From: Planctomycetota bacterium
GTDB taxonomy: Bacteria > Planctomycetota > Phycisphaerae > Phycisphaerales > SM1A02
Length of the DNA: 44,820 nucleotides
Assembly: GCA_024226535.1 (NCBI GenBank)
Contig: JAAELP010000409.1
Span: forward strand, 1-44,820
Direction of reading: 5' to 3'
A program made the translations under genes and the position numbers. This document shows positions 7,809 through 16,755 of the stretch, piece by piece (the stretch's first letter is position 1; the number at the start of each line of letters is the position of its first letter). The notes beneath the pieces are model-generated. The model was not told the origin of the DNA and made no database searches. It worked only from the letters and a program-made list of their open reading frames with translations.

Positions 7809-9089
7809 TCACGCTGCCGCGGGGGGCGAGGTCGAGGTTACCTCGGCCTGCGTCTGCCGGCTCGGCGCCGACGCGAGCGCGCCCGCCCGCATGCAGAGCA
7901 TCGTCAGGTCGTCGGCCTGGTGCAGCGAGCCCGTCTGGTCGTCGAGCTGGCGTCCGAGCTCCTGGATCATATCTGCCGGGGTTTCCTGCGCGCCGAGCGC
8001 GGCGAAGACGTCGCGGTAGCGCGCCGTCGGGAGCCGGCGCTCGTAGTCGCCGGCGCCGGGATTGGGGAACGCCTGCTCGAACCCGTCGGAGTACAGCAGC
8101 AGGCGGTCGCCGGCGGCGAGGTCGACCTCGATCTGCGCGTACTGCTCGTCGGCGAACACGCCGAGCAGTCCGCCGGTCGTCGTCAGCTCCCGGCAGGAGC
8201 CGTCCTCACCGAACAGCAGCGGGGGAGGATGGCCGGCCCCGGCCAGCCGCATGCGCCGGCTCCGGCAGTTCACGAGCGCGTACACGGCGGTGGCGAAGCG
8301 CGTCGTTCGTCCCTGCCGCCGGATCATGTCGTCGTTGAGGCGACCGAGCACTTCGGAGGGCTCGATGAGGCGGTAGGACGAGCCGGAGATGATCTTGGTG
8401 GTGAGCGAGCGGCAGATGACCATGGTCATGAGCGCCGCGGGCACGCCGTGGCCGACCGCGTCGGCGAGGAAGACGCCGATGTGATCGTCGTCGAGGCGAA
8501 CGATGTCGTAGATGTCGCCGGAGACATAGTGCGCCGGGCGCCAGAACGCGGCGAAGTCGACGCCACACAACGCTGGGAGGTCGCGGGGCAGGAACTCTCG
8601 CTGCACCATCGCCGCGAGCTGGAGCTCGTCGTGAATACGCGCAATCTCACCCTTCAGCCCGCCGTGGAATCGGTGGGCGATGGAGACTTCCTCGTGCAGG
8701 TTCTGGACCTCGGGCTGCCGGTGCAGCAGCGCCTCGAGCTTGGCGGCGAGGATGTCGGCGTCCGACGGCGGGCCGTGGAGCATCGCCCGGCCGAAGCGGT
8801 ACGGACAGTCCGCCAACGGCGCCTCGTCGAGCACGATCAGCACCGCGACGTCCGCTTCGTCCAGCACCGGCATGAGCTGGAAGACCGCGGTCGGCTCGTC
8901 ATCCGCGGCCACGAGGAGGATGACCGCCTCCACGGATCGCAGATGCTCGACGGTCAGGTCATCCCGGGTGACGCAGCTCGGATTCAGAGAGGCACTGCCA
9001 CGCCACGCCTCGAGAAGTCGGGCGCGGAACGCGGTCGCTTCGGACCCCCGGCCCTCGAACGCGACGACCAGGATATTCCAGGGGATCAT
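7809..9089 (-). CDS. SpoIIE/RsbU-type protein serine phosphatase with receiver-like N-terminus
   Basis: 426 aa. The first ~115 residues have a Rossmann-like beta/alpha pattern resembling a response-regulator receiver, but I do not see a clear phospho-acceptor Asp pattern. A helical linker (about 120-165, LQLAAMVQREFLPRDLPAL) leads to a PP2C-SpoIIE domain with metal-binding acids in SGDIYDIV, LADAVGHGVPAA, YSDGFEQA and the final ADDLTML. Such enzymes dephosphorylate STAS antagonists in partner-switching pathways; the STAS protein at 1638 is a possible but unlinked substrate. It follows gluQRS and the DUF192 gene on the same strand after an 86-bp gap. The C-terminal tail is Ala/Thr/Ser rich. 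Confidence 0.88.
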   Translation of the reverse strand: MIPWNILVVAFEGRGSEATAFRARLLEAWRGSASLNPSCVTRDDLTVEHLRSVEAVILLVAADDEPTAVFQLMPVLDEADVAVLIVLDEAPLADCPYRFGRAMLHGPPSDADILAAKLEALLHRQPEVQNLHEEVSIAHRFHGGLKGEIARIHDELQLAAMVQREFLPRDLPALCGVDFAAFWRPAHYVSGDIYDIVRLDDDHIGVFLADAVGHGVPAALMTMVICRSLTTKIISGSSYRLIEPSEVLGRLNDDMIRRQGRTTRFATAVYALVNCRSRRMRLAGAGHPPPLLFGEDGSCRELTTTGGLLGVFADEQYAQIEVDLAAGDRLLLYSDGFEQAFPNPGAGDYERRLPTARYRDVFAALGAQETPADMIQELGRQLDDQTGSLHQADDLTMLCMRAGALASAPSRQTQAEVTSTSPPAAA

Positions 9090-9175
9090 TCGGAGCGTCC
9101 CTGCTCGATCGCGGCGTTATCGGTCGCCGGCGCGCAGCGCACCCGAAGCGCGAACGCAGACCGCTCATCATCGTC

Positions 9176-9706
9176 CTAGCGGGCGGTCGCCTTGAGGCGG
9201 TCCAGATCGAGTTCGATCCGGTCGTCCACCGAGAGGTCGAGGCGATCGAGCCAGCCCGCCCGAAGCTCGATGGCGAACTGAGCGGGCAGGTGGCTCCAGT
9301 ACATGGCCTCGCCCCGGACGCGAGCCTCGTACTGGAACTCCGTCTCGTCCTCGCGGCGGGGCGGCAGGGCCTTCATCCGGTGCAACGCGGTCACCCGTCC
9401 CCGCCCGTCGAGGAAGATGAGGTCCATGTCGACCAGGCAGTTCTTCATCCAGAATGAGCGCGGCTGCGCGTCCGGGAACACGAAGATCATGCCGCCGTCT
9501 TCCGGAATCGACGCGCGGTGCATGAGGCCGTCCGTGCGGGACTGCTCCGTGATCGAAAGCTCCAGGTGGAACGTCTGGTCCCGGATCGTGACCGGCTCCC
9601 GGGCATCCGCCGCGGGCATGTCCCGGCATCCGCCAGCCAGCGCCGCGGTCACCGCGAGGGACGGGAGGAGGCGGCGGGGGGTCAGGTGGTCTCGGACAAG
9701 AGCCAT
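9176..9706 (-). CDS. DUF192 family lipoprotein
   Basis: 176 aa. A signal sequence with lipobox LAGGC (about residue 27) predicts a lipoprotein. The rest is a DUF192 domain: ELSITEQSRTDGLMHR, GMIFVFPDAQPRSFWMKN (the family hallmark FWMKNT-like motif) and MDLIFLDGRGRV. The biochemical role of DUF192 is unknown. The start overlaps the 3' end of gluQRS by 25 bp, indicating cotranscription and probably translational coupling. Confidence 0.85.
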   Translation of the reverse strand: MALVRDHLTPRRLLPSLAVTAALAGGCRDMPAADAREPVTIRDQTFHLELSITEQSRTDGLMHRASIPEDGGMIFVFPDAQPRSFWMKNCLVDMDLIFLDGRGRVTALHRMKALPPRREDETEFQYEARVRGEAMYWSHLPAQFAIELRAGWLDRLDLSVDDRIELDLDRLKATAR

Positions 9707-10626
9707 GCGTGGTCATCCGCGGTGAACGTGACGGGATCGGGTGACAGCCTAGCCAGATCGAGCCCCCGGAGGAAGCCGTCGGGGTCGAGGGGTCCGCGCT
9801 CCGGGGTGATGCCGCACCAGAAGGCGAGCAACCCGATGACGCGCCGGGCCGGAACGCCGCGTTCGCGGTAGCTGTTCAGCCGCGTGTCGCCGTGGCGCTT
9901 CGCGAGACGCCGCCCGTCGGTGCCGATCACGAGCGGCAGGTGCCACCAGCGTGGTGGTGTTCGGTCGAGCGCCCGGTAGAGCAGCACCTGTCGCGCGGCT
10001 GACGGTAAGAGATCCGCCCCGCGCACGACGTCGGTCACGCCCTGACGCGCGTCGTCGACAACGACGGCGAGCTGGTATGACGGTACGCCGCGCCGTGTCC
10101 AGATCACGAAGTCACCGACGTCGTCGAACGGCGCATGCGTCGACGACCCGACGAACTCGTCGTCGATACGCAGACGCTCGGGATCGACGAGGAGCCGGTA
10201 GTTCGTGTCCTCTGCGTCGAACGCGCGAGGTTCGCCGTCCGGTGGCCGCAGCTCGACGGGGAAGCGCAGCTCGTGCTCGCCGACGTGCGGAGCGCGGGGG
10301 GCAGATTCGATCTCGCGTCTCGTGAGCGCGCACGGGTAGACGAGCCCGCGCGCGGCGAGCCGGCGCATCGCGTCGCGATAGGGCTCGAGGTCGTCGGACT
10401 GGTTGCCGACGGATTCGTAGCCGTCGATACCGAGCCACCGGAAGACCTCCAGCACGCCCTCGGCGGCCTCCGGCCGGACGCGGGGACCATCCAGGTCCTC
10501 CATGCGGAGCAGCAGCCTCCAGCCCTCCCGGCGGGCCAGCGCCCAGTTCACGAGGAACGTGCGGGCGTTCCCCAGGTGCAGGGCGCCGGTGGGAGATGGG
10601 GCGAGACGGCTGACGCGGGTGGTCAT
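9682..10626 (-). CDS. gluQRS: Glutamyl-Q tRNA(Asp) synthetase
   Basis: 314 aa. It attaches glutamate to the queuine-derived base at position 34 of tRNA-Asp. It is a truncated GluRS-like catalytic core: RLAPSPTGALHLGNART carries the HIGH-type motif, RMEDLDGPR follows, and GRRLAKRHGDTRL carries the KMSKS-type motif. The anticodon-binding domain of GluRS is absent, which separates it from gltX. The zinc site of E. coli GluQ-RS (two Cys, a Tyr and a third Cys) is mostly missing; only the Cys of VYPCALTRREIE remains. ATG 10626 gives the canonical start before the HIGH motif. Confidence 0.9.
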   Translation of the reverse strand: MTTRVSRLAPSPTGALHLGNARTFLVNWALARREGWRLLLRMEDLDGPRVRPEAAEGVLEVFRWLGIDGYESVGNQSDDLEPYRDAMRRLAARGLVYPCALTRREIESAPRAPHVGEHELRFPVELRPPDGEPRAFDAEDTNYRLLVDPERLRIDDEFVGSSTHAPFDDVGDFVIWTRRGVPSYQLAVVVDDARQGVTDVVRGADLLPSAARQVLLYRALDRTPPRWWHLPLVIGTDGRRLAKRHGDTRLNSYRERGVPARRVIGLLAFWCGITPERGPLDPDGFLRGLDLARLSPDPVTFTADDHAWLLSETT

Positions 10627-10731
10627 CGGCGCACCGCCGGGTATATTGCTCGCCCGAGGGCCCTCCCGGGATTCGGGGGGCCCGGCAGGCCGCTCGTGGT
10701 GGCATCGGAAGGCTGACAACGGAGTGTAGCC

Positions 10732-11019
10732 ATGGACAAGCTGTCTCGAGATGACATCGAAGCGCGGCTCGAAGACTTCCCCGACTGGTCGCTGAACGGT
10801 GAGAAGCTACAGCGCACGTTCGGTTTCGACGACTTCCGCGGCGCGATGGCGTTCGTCAACCGCATCGCCGACCTCGCCGAGGAGCACCAGCACCACCCGG
10901 ACATCATGGTCCGCTACAACAAGGTCACGCTCACGCTGACCACGCACGACGCGAGCGGGCTCACGGAGAACGACTTCGCGTTCGCCACGAGCACGGATAC
11001 CGTGGCGGCTGGAGTGTAG
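10732..11019 (+). CDS. phhB: Pterin-4a-carbinolamine dehydratase
   Basis: 95 aa, the usual length. It dehydrates 4a-hydroxytetrahydropterin to recycle the cofactor of aromatic amino acid hydroxylases. The family motif is seen as EEHQHHPDIMVRYNKVTLTL, with the catalytic His pair and Pro, and the N-terminus has the typical FPDWSLNGEKLQRTF. GGAG lies 7 nt before ATG 10732. No phenylalanine hydroxylase gene is nearby. It is convergent with mcsB, with 10 bp between the stop codons. Confidence 0.93.
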   Translation: MDKLSRDDIEARLEDFPDWSLNGEKLQRTFGFDDFRGAMAFVNRIADLAEEHQHHPDIMVRYNKVTLTLTTHDASGLTENDFAFATSTDTVAAGV

Positions 11020-11029
11020 GAGTCCCCTC

Positions 11030-12067
11030 CTACTCCATGTGCTCCCGCACGAACGTCGCCCGCGCCTCCCGCAACTCATCCGGATTCAGATCCCGATCCA
11101 CGTGCCTCTGAAGGTGCGCCGGCTGCACGAGCAGGAACATCTGGTTGACGACGGTGGGATCGATGTCCTCCAGGCGGCCGAGGTACAGGCCCAACCGGAC
11201 GCGGCTGAGGAGCTTCATCGCTTCTTCGAGACCGAGGAGACGGGCGGAGCGGAGGACGGCGAGGGCGCGCTGCGTGCGGTCCTCCAGCAGCGTCCGGTTG
11301 CGCTCCACGAGGACGCGGCGGGCGTGGTGCTCGTACTCGATGATCCGGGGCAGGATCTGATCCTGGAGTTCGCCACGCAGCTCGTCCTCGCTGCGGCCGA
11401 GCGTCACCTGGTTGCTGATCTGGTAGAAGTCGCCGGCGGACTCCGAGCCCTCGCCGTAGTAGCCGCGCACGGCCAGGTGCAGGTCCTTGGCGGCCCGCCG
11501 GACGCGGTCGATCTCGTTGGTGATCTTGAGCGCCGGCAGGTGCATCATCACGGAGTAGCGGATCCCGGTGCCGACGTTCGTGGGGCACGCGGTCAGGTAT
11601 CCCCAGCGGCGGCTGAAGGCGTAGTCGACGTGGGACTCGATCATGTCATCCACGTCGTTCAGCCGGTCGTAGACCTCCGGAATACGCAGGCCCGACGCGA
11701 GCAACTGCATGCGCAGGTGGTCCTCCTCGTTGACCATCACGCTCAGCGTCTCGTCGCCCGAGATCGCGACGCCGCGCTCGATCTCGCTCTCGGCGAGGTT
11801 CTTCGAGATGAGGTGACGTTCCACGAGCAGCTTGCGATCGTGCTCGGTCGCGCGTTTGAGGTCGACCCAGACCATGTCCTCGGCGAGGCTGCTTCCGAGC
11901 AGGATACGCCGCGCGAGACGCACCAGCTCGTGACGCTGCGCCTCGGTGGCGCGGTTCGCGAACGGGAAGCCGGCAATGTTGCGGGCAAGGCGGACTCGGC
12001 AGCTCACGACGACGTCGCTCTGTGGGCCGTCAACGCTCATCCAGGGGCCGTGGGTCTTGAAGTCCAT
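11030..12067 (-). CDS. mcsB: Protein-arginine kinase McsB
   Basis: 345 aa. McsB phosphorylates arginines on proteins, marking them for ClpCP in Firmicutes. It belongs to the phosphagen kinase fold: SCRVRLARNIAGFPF near the N-terminus and the signature TACPTNVGTG with Cys161. It lies 22 bp after mcsA, its activator in Bacillus, so the pair forms an operon. The ctsR and clpC genes that flank mcsAB in Firmicutes are absent here, so how targets are degraded cannot be told from this window. Confidence 0.95.
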   Translation of the reverse strand: MDFKTHGPWMSVDGPQSDVVVSCRVRLARNIAGFPFANRATEAQRHELVRLARRILLGSSLAEDMVWVDLKRATEHDRKLLVERHLISKNLAESEIERGVAISGDETLSVMVNEEDHLRMQLLASGLRIPEVYDRLNDVDDMIESHVDYAFSRRWGYLTACPTNVGTGIRYSVMMHLPALKITNEIDRVRRAAKDLHLAVRGYYGEGSESAGDFYQISNQVTLGRSEDELRGELQDQILPRIIEYEHHARRVLVERNRTLLEDRTQRALAVLRSARLLGLEEAMKLLSRVRLGLYLGRLEDIDPTVVNQMFLLVQPAHLQRHVDRDLNPDELREARATFVREHME

Positions 12068-12089
12068 CGCAAGAGCGAGTCCGAAGCTG

Positions 12090-12626
12090 CTACGCCGGGT
12101 CCGCGCTCCCCCGGGTCTGCGGGGGAGCCAGGTCCGGTTTCAGATCGCGCAATCGGTCGCGCAACTCCGCCGCCCGCTCGTACTGCTCGGCGGCCACCGC
12201 GTCCTCCAGCTCCTTGAAGAGGCGCTGGACTCTGAGCTGACGATCGATGGAGGCACCGCCGCGGCGGGGACACTTGCCGGCGTGACTCGTCGCGCCGTTC
12301 TGCGCGCGCTCGATCATCCCCGCGAGATGTCGCTCGAACGCCGTATAGCAGTCGGAGCAGCCGAGCAGACCCGTGCGCCGGAATGACGCGAAGCTCGTCC
12401 CGCACGTTCGGCAGCATGCGCGGCTGGTACGCCGGGGCCGCTCGCCCTTGGTCTTGCTACAGACCACGAACTGTGTGAGGAGCTGATCGATGGGTCCGGG
12501 CTGGACGCCGACCGAGAACCCCGCCGCCGCCGCGTGCTCCTCGCACAGATGCACTTCGGTCTTCACGCCCCCCTGGACGGTGACCTCGTGCACGACGGCC
12601 GGCTTGTGACATTGGTCGCAGTTCAT
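12090..12626 (-). CDS. mcsA: McsA-like zinc-finger/UVR-domain activator of McsB
   Basis: 178 aa from ATG 12626, which has GGAAGG upstream. The N-terminus has CDQCHKPAVVHEV and a following LCEEHA; a second cluster is CRTCGTSFASFRRTGLLGC with SDC, giving the paired CxxC zinc sites of McsA. The C-terminus is a UVR domain (about 135-165; LFKELEDAVAAEQYERAAEL and RDRLRDL). McsA binds McsB and activates arginine phosphorylation. The link between the second zinc cluster and the UVR domain is longer and more basic than I expect, which may be lineage specific. Confidence 0.9.
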   Translation of the reverse strand: MNCDQCHKPAVVHEVTVQGGVKTEVHLCEEHAAAAGFSVGVQPGPIDQLLTQFVVCSKTKGERPRRTSRACCRTCGTSFASFRRTGLLGCSDCYTAFERHLAGMIERAQNGATSHAGKCPRRGGASIDRQLRVQRLFKELEDAVAAEQYERAAELRDRLRDLKPDLAPPQTRGSADPA

Positions 12627-12682
12627 GTGCCTTCCGATGATATCCGTCCGGCACATGGCGGACCATACTCGGGTTTCTCAGG

Positions 12683-13384
12683 CTACGAACCCGTGGGAGC
12701 CGCCCGGGGAGCCGCTCCCGGGTCGCCGCCGAGGGCCTCGGTGAGACGCTCGATGCTTCGACGCAACTCCGCAACGTCGCTCTCGAGGCGATCCACCCGC
12801 GACTCGAGCTCCGCGTCCGCCGGCGCCGCGCTCGGGACCGCAACGACCGCGCGCGGTTCGGCGCCGGGGCCGACCGCCTCCACACGATGGAGCTCCGGGC
12901 ACAGCAACTGGGCGAACCGCGGTGCCCGGCTTCCCGGTGCGGGCGCGACCGTACGCACGAGGGGCGGATCACGTTCCATGAGGTGGTCGAGCACCGCCGA
13001 CGTGGTGTCGAGCGATTCGAGCGGGTGCATGCGCGACGCACGCCCGCGCAGTTCGCCGACGGTCTGGGGACCGCGAAGCAGCAACTCGGCGAGCACGACG
13101 AGTTCGCTCGTGGAGACTTCGAGCGTCTCCCGCGCGATGTGCCGGTGCTTCTCGACGCGGCTGCCGCTCATCATGACCTCGCGCGAGAGGCTCTTCGCGC
13201 GGAGCCCGTCGAGCGCGGTGAGGACGTCGTCCTCGGACAGCGCCAGCTCGGGCAGGCGGTTGCTCTTCTGGTTCGATCCGGTGATGAGCCCGTTGAGCGT
13301 GAGCGGATATTGAGCCGGCGTGGTCTGCGCCTTCTCGATGAGCACGCCAAGCACGCGGCACTCGTGGGGGGTGAGCGGAGGCAT
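12683..13384 (-). CDS. DUF480 / YceH family protein
   Basis: 233 aa. It begins PPLTPHECRVLGVLIEKAQT and continues YPLTLNGLITGSNQKSNR, the hallmark of the YceH family, which folds as two winged-helix domains. ELVVLAELLLRGPQTVGEL marks the second one. The C-terminal ~40 residues (ESRVDRLESDVAELRRSIE) form a predicted coiled coil. The role of the family is not established. ATG 13384 lies 6 nt after a TACACT box and has no ribosome site, suggesting leaderless expression. It is divergent from the glycan cluster starting at 13496. Confidence 0.9.
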   Translation of the reverse strand: MPPLTPHECRVLGVLIEKAQTTPAQYPLTLNGLITGSNQKSNRLPELALSEDDVLTALDGLRAKSLSREVMMSGSRVEKHRHIARETLEVSTSELVVLAELLLRGPQTVGELRGRASRMHPLESLDTTSAVLDHLMERDPPLVRTVAPAPGSRAPRFAQLLCPELHRVEAVGPGAEPRAVVAVPSAAPADAELESRVDRLESDVAELRRSIERLTEALGGDPGAAPRAAPTGS

Positions 13385-13390
13385 GGCGGG

Positions 13391-13396
13391 AGTGTA
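13391..13396 (-). promoter_or_regulatory. TACACT -10 box, likely leaderless start of the DUF480 gene
   Basis: On the minus strand TACACT is followed by 6 nt (CCCGCC) and then ATG 13384. There is no ribosome site between. The -35 region is not recognisable. Confidence 0.45.
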
Positions 13397-13495
13397 TCCG
13401 CGGCAGAGGCCCGGAGAGGGGGCCGAAGTTGGGAAGCCGACGCCCTTCCGGCCGATGACGATCAGAGCCCTCGATCCCGCGCCCGGAGTCCCCGC

Positions 13496-15943
13496 GTGTC
13501 TCATTCCGGTCCCACTGTCCCCGTCGCCCCGGTCGATCACCGCCGGCTCATCGCCGACCTGGACGGCCCGAACGTCGACGCGGCCCTGACCGCGGCGCTC
13601 GGAGCCCTGGCGTCGGGGGGGAGCGTCGATCTGCTGCTCGCCGTGCTGAGGACACTCGTGCGCAATGGCCTCGCCGGCATCGCGTTGCGGCTGCTGCGCT
13701 CGGCGGGCAACCTCGTGGAGACCAACCCCGAGATCGCCGGTCTCTGCGAGCAACTCGCGGCGCTGCCGCCCGGTGACGTCCCGTTGACGACCTTCGCGGA
13801 GCGGTACGAGGCGAACCGCGCCGCCCTTGCCGGCACCGGGATGACCTGGTGCGACGCGCTGGCACCGGCCGGCGTGCCGGGCAGCGCGATCCGCGTGTAC
13901 ATGACGCCGGAAGGCAACTGCCAGGTCATTCGCGATGACGACGCGGGCCGGCTCGACCTCGTGTTCCACTTCGACGACCACCGTCGCCGCGCCGCCGCGT
14001 TCCCGCTCGGTGACGTCGAGGATCGCGGCTCGGCGTTGCTCGCCGGCGTGCCGCTGCCGCCGCTGCTGGAGCGCCTGCTCGGACGCCGCAGCCGCGAGGG
14101 CTTCCGGCCGCCGGTGGATATCGTCGAGACGGACCTCGAGGTGCTCGCCGTCTGGCTGCACCTCGTCGACATCGCGCCGGCGGTCACGGAGCGACGGGTC
14201 GGCGTGTTCGGGGGCCTGAAGGCGCTCGACCACTACGCCGAGTGGTTGGCCAGGCACCTCGGTCACTCGGATCCGACGCTCGTGGCGTCGTGCCGGCGTC
14301 CGGGCTGGGATCCGCCGACGGTGGACGACGCGTACCTCACGCGGGTTCGCGCCGGCGTGGAGGAGCGGCGCCGCGGGCTCGGCGTCGCGCAGGCGCGTCA
14401 CCAGGAGGCGATCACGCCCGAGCAGCGGATCGCGCGGTTCCGGGCCGGCCGCGCCGCGGCGCCGCCCCTGCGCATCGCGGGCTTCACGACGCGTTACTCA
14501 ACGGTCGTCCAGCACGCGATGCGCGACCTCGCCGACGCCTTCCGACGCCAGGGCTGCACCTTCGATCTCGTGAAGGAGCCCGACGACTCCAGCGCGATCG
14601 TTGATACGTGGACGACGCTCGCCGAGCCCTGCGATCTCGTCGTCGTCATCAATCACCTGCGGCGCGAGATGCCCGATCGCATCCACGCCGACCTGCCCTT
14701 CGTCTGCTGGATCCAGGATCACCTGCCGGCGCTGTGGTCGAAGGACGCGGGGCGTTCCATCACCGATCGCGACCTCGTGCTCGGCTACGACCGCCCGGTC
14801 CTGACGACGCTCTTCGACTACCCGGCGGAGCGCTTCCTCGCGACGAGCAACCTCACGAGCCTCTCGACGTACCACGACGAGCCGGTGGATCCCGTCGAGG
14901 CCGAGCGGCACCGCTGCGACGTCTCCTTCGTGAGCCACGGGTCCGAGACCGTCGACGAGCTCGTGGCGGCGTGCGGTGTCGGCCAGCCCGCGGTCTACGG
15001 GAGGCTGCTCGCCGCGATCACCGAGCGGCTGCGCGAACGCCTCGCGGCGCGGCGGCGCATCTCCTTCCGCGACACGCTCGACGTCATGCTCGACGCCGAG
15101 GCGTCGATCGGCGCTCGGACCACGGCCGAGCAACGCAACGTGCTGATCCGGCCGACCGTGATCCGCATCGTCGATCGCCTGCTTCGCCACGAGACGCTGG
15201 AGTGGACGGCGCAGTGGTGCCGGGCGCGCGACCGCACGCTGCGCATCTACGGTCGCGGGTGGGAGCGTCATCCCACGCTGAGCGAGCACGCGGCGGGCGA
15301 GATCGCCAACGGTGAGCCGCTGCGCTGCGTCTCCCGGGCGTCGCGGATCAACCTCCAGATCAACGGCTTCGGATCACTGCACCAGCGACTGCTCGACGGC
15401 ATCGCCTCCGGCGGCTTCGTCCTCGTGCGGCACAATCCGGCCGACTTCGTGCGACCGCCGCTGCTGGCGCTCCAGCGTGCGATCGCCTCGGCGGGCGTCA
15501 CGAGTCTCGGCGACCTCCTGCGCGCGGCCGAGCCGACGAACGACCTCGGCATCGCGCTGGCCGCGCTCCGACGGCTCGACTATCCCGCGATCGCCCCGGG
15601 CGGCGATCCCCGCCGCGATCAGGACATCCGCCTGCTGCACGAGGCGGCCGGGGTCCCGATGGACCGTCTGGGCGACGCGGCGCTCTTCGACGCCCTCGCC
15701 GACGTCCGGCACGTTCCGCATCGCTGCGCCGCGGACCTGCCCGCGTTCGAACGCGTCGTCTTCGACGGTCCGGAGACGCTGCACGCGTTGCTCGACCGCT
15801 ACGTGGACGACGAGCCAGCCCGGCGCGCGCTGCTCGCCCCGATGCGCGCCGACGTCGCCGCCCACGACACGTACGACGCCCTCGCCCGCCGCATCCTGGA
15901 TACATTGGGGTCCGGTCTCGTTTCGGGCGATCCGCCTTCGTGA
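13496..15943 (+). CDS. Large glycosyltransferase, CgeB-like GT-B fold
   Basis: 815 aa from GTG 13496, the most likely start by distance to the divergent gene, although the frame remains open upstream. Residues 1-320 show no family I can name. From about 325 (RIAGFTTRYSTVVQHAMRDL) a GT-B N-lobe follows, and the C-lobe has LRIYGRGWERHP (about 581) and SRINLQINGFGSLHQRLLDG (about 615-634), typical of the glycosyl transferases group 1 type found in CgeB-like and protein-glycosylating enzymes. It is the first gene of a four-gene plus-strand unit and overlaps the next gene by 4 bp (GTGA), so translation is coupled. Acceptor and donor are unknown. Confidence 0.75.
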   Translation: MSHSGPTVPVAPVDHRRLIADLDGPNVDAALTAALGALASGGSVDLLLAVLRTLVRNGLAGIALRLLRSAGNLVETNPEIAGLCEQLAALPPGDVPLTTFAERYEANRAALAGTGMTWCDALAPAGVPGSAIRVYMTPEGNCQVIRDDDAGRLDLVFHFDDHRRRAAAFPLGDVEDRGSALLAGVPLPPLLERLLGRRSREGFRPPVDIVETDLEVLAVWLHLVDIAPAVTERRVGVFGGLKALDHYAEWLARHLGHSDPTLVASCRRPGWDPPTVDDAYLTRVRAGVEERRRGLGVAQARHQEAITPEQRIARFRAGRAAAPPLRIAGFTTRYSTVVQHAMRDLADAFRRQGCTFDLVKEPDDSSAIVDTWTTLAEPCDLVVVINHLRREMPDRIHADLPFVCWIQDHLPALWSKDAGRSITDRDLVLGYDRPVLTTLFDYPAERFLATSNLTSLSTYHDEPVDPVEAERHRCDVSFVSHGSETVDELVAACGVGQPAVYGRLLAAITERLRERLAARRRISFRDTLDVMLDAEASIGARTTAEQRNVLIRPTVIRIVDRLLRHETLEWTAQWCRARDRTLRIYGRGWERHPTLSEHAAGEIANGEPLRCVSRASRINLQINGFGSLHQRLLDGIASGGFVLVRHNPADFVRPPLLALQRAIASAGVTSLGDLLRAAEPTNDLGIALAALRRLDYPAIAPGGDPRRDQDIRLLHEAAGVPMDRLGDAALFDALADVRHVPHRCAADLPAFERVVFDGPETLHALLDRYVDDEPARRALLAPMRADVAAHDTYDALARRILDTLGSGLVSGDPPS

Positions 15944-16755
15944 CCACCGCAACCCGCCAACCCGAGACGAGACCCGACCCCACTTCAGCGGACACGGCGT
16001 TCTTCGAGGTGGCGCGTCGGGGCATCGACGACATCGTCGCCGCCAACCGCGACCGGTGCCGGCACGTCCTCGTCGCGAGCATGCCGAAGAGCGCCTCGAC
16101 GTGGCTCGACGCGTTGCTCGTGGAGGCCACCGGGTTCCAGCGCTACCTGCTGAACACCACGGGCCACGACGCCGAGCGCGTGATCCTGCGTGGCGCGCTG
16201 CCGATGTTCCTCGCCCGCGACACCGTCTCGCAGGAGCACCTGCGGGCGACACCGGGCGACGTCGCGCTGTTGTCGTGGATGAGAATCCGTCCCGTCGTGC
16301 TCGTGCGCGACCTCTTCGACGTGATCATCTCCGCCGCCGATCACGGCGTCAGCGAGGGACGACGCGGTCCCGCCGCACACGTGCCCCCGGCGTACGCGTC
16401 GTGGTCGCGGCGGGAGCGTCTGTGGTTCGGCGTGCGGATGATGACCCCGTGGCTGCTGAGCATCGTGACGTCGTGGCAGGACGCGGAGGCGACGCTGCCG
16501 GTGCTGTGGATCACCTACGAAGAGGTGACGCGTGAGCCCGCGCCGACGGTGGCGAGGATCCTCCGGCACGCGGGCGTGGAGGTTGCCGCCACCCGGATCG
16601 ACGCGGCGATCGCGTCGGCCCAGCGGACGCGGCCGCGCTTCAACGTGGGAACGTCCGGTCGCGGGCGGAGCGAACTGGACCCCGACCAGGTGCGCGTGGT
16701 CGAGGAGATCGCCGCCGCCTTCGGTCCCCGGAACCTGGAGCGCATCGGCCTTTGA
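15940..16755 (+). CDS. PAPS-dependent sulfotransferase
   Basis: 271 aa from GTG 15940, inside a GTGA overlap with the upstream glycosyltransferase. Sulfotransferases move sulfate from PAPS to a hydroxyl, here probably on a glycan. The 5'-phosphosulfate loop is VASMPKSASTWL (residues 45-56, Lys50) and the 3'-phosphate site is VVLVRDLFDVIISAAD. WITYEEVTREP is the conserved tyrosine-containing strand near the C-terminus. The following gene is a diverged copy of this one. Confidence 0.85.
   Translation: MTTATRQPETRPDPTSADTAFFEVARRGIDDIVAANRDRCRHVLVASMPKSASTWLDALLVEATGFQRYLLNTTGHDAERVILRGALPMFLARDTVSQEHLRATPGDVALLSWMRIRPVVLVRDLFDVIISAADHGVSEGRRGPAAHVPPAYASWSRRERLWFGVRMMTPWLLSIVTSWQDAEATLPVLWITYEEVTREPAPTVARILRHAGVEVAATRIDAAIASAQRTRPRFNVGTSGRGRSELDPDQVRVVEEIAAAFGPRNLERIGL

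Noticed and set aside
9682..10626. Full glutamyl-tRNA synthetase (gltX)
   Set aside because: Only 314 aa and no anticodon-binding domain.
12887..13495. Upstream extension of the 815-aa glycosyltransferase frame
   Set aside because: It lies opposite the DUF480 gene, which has clear family motifs, and it has no conserved content; GTG 13496 is the sensible start.
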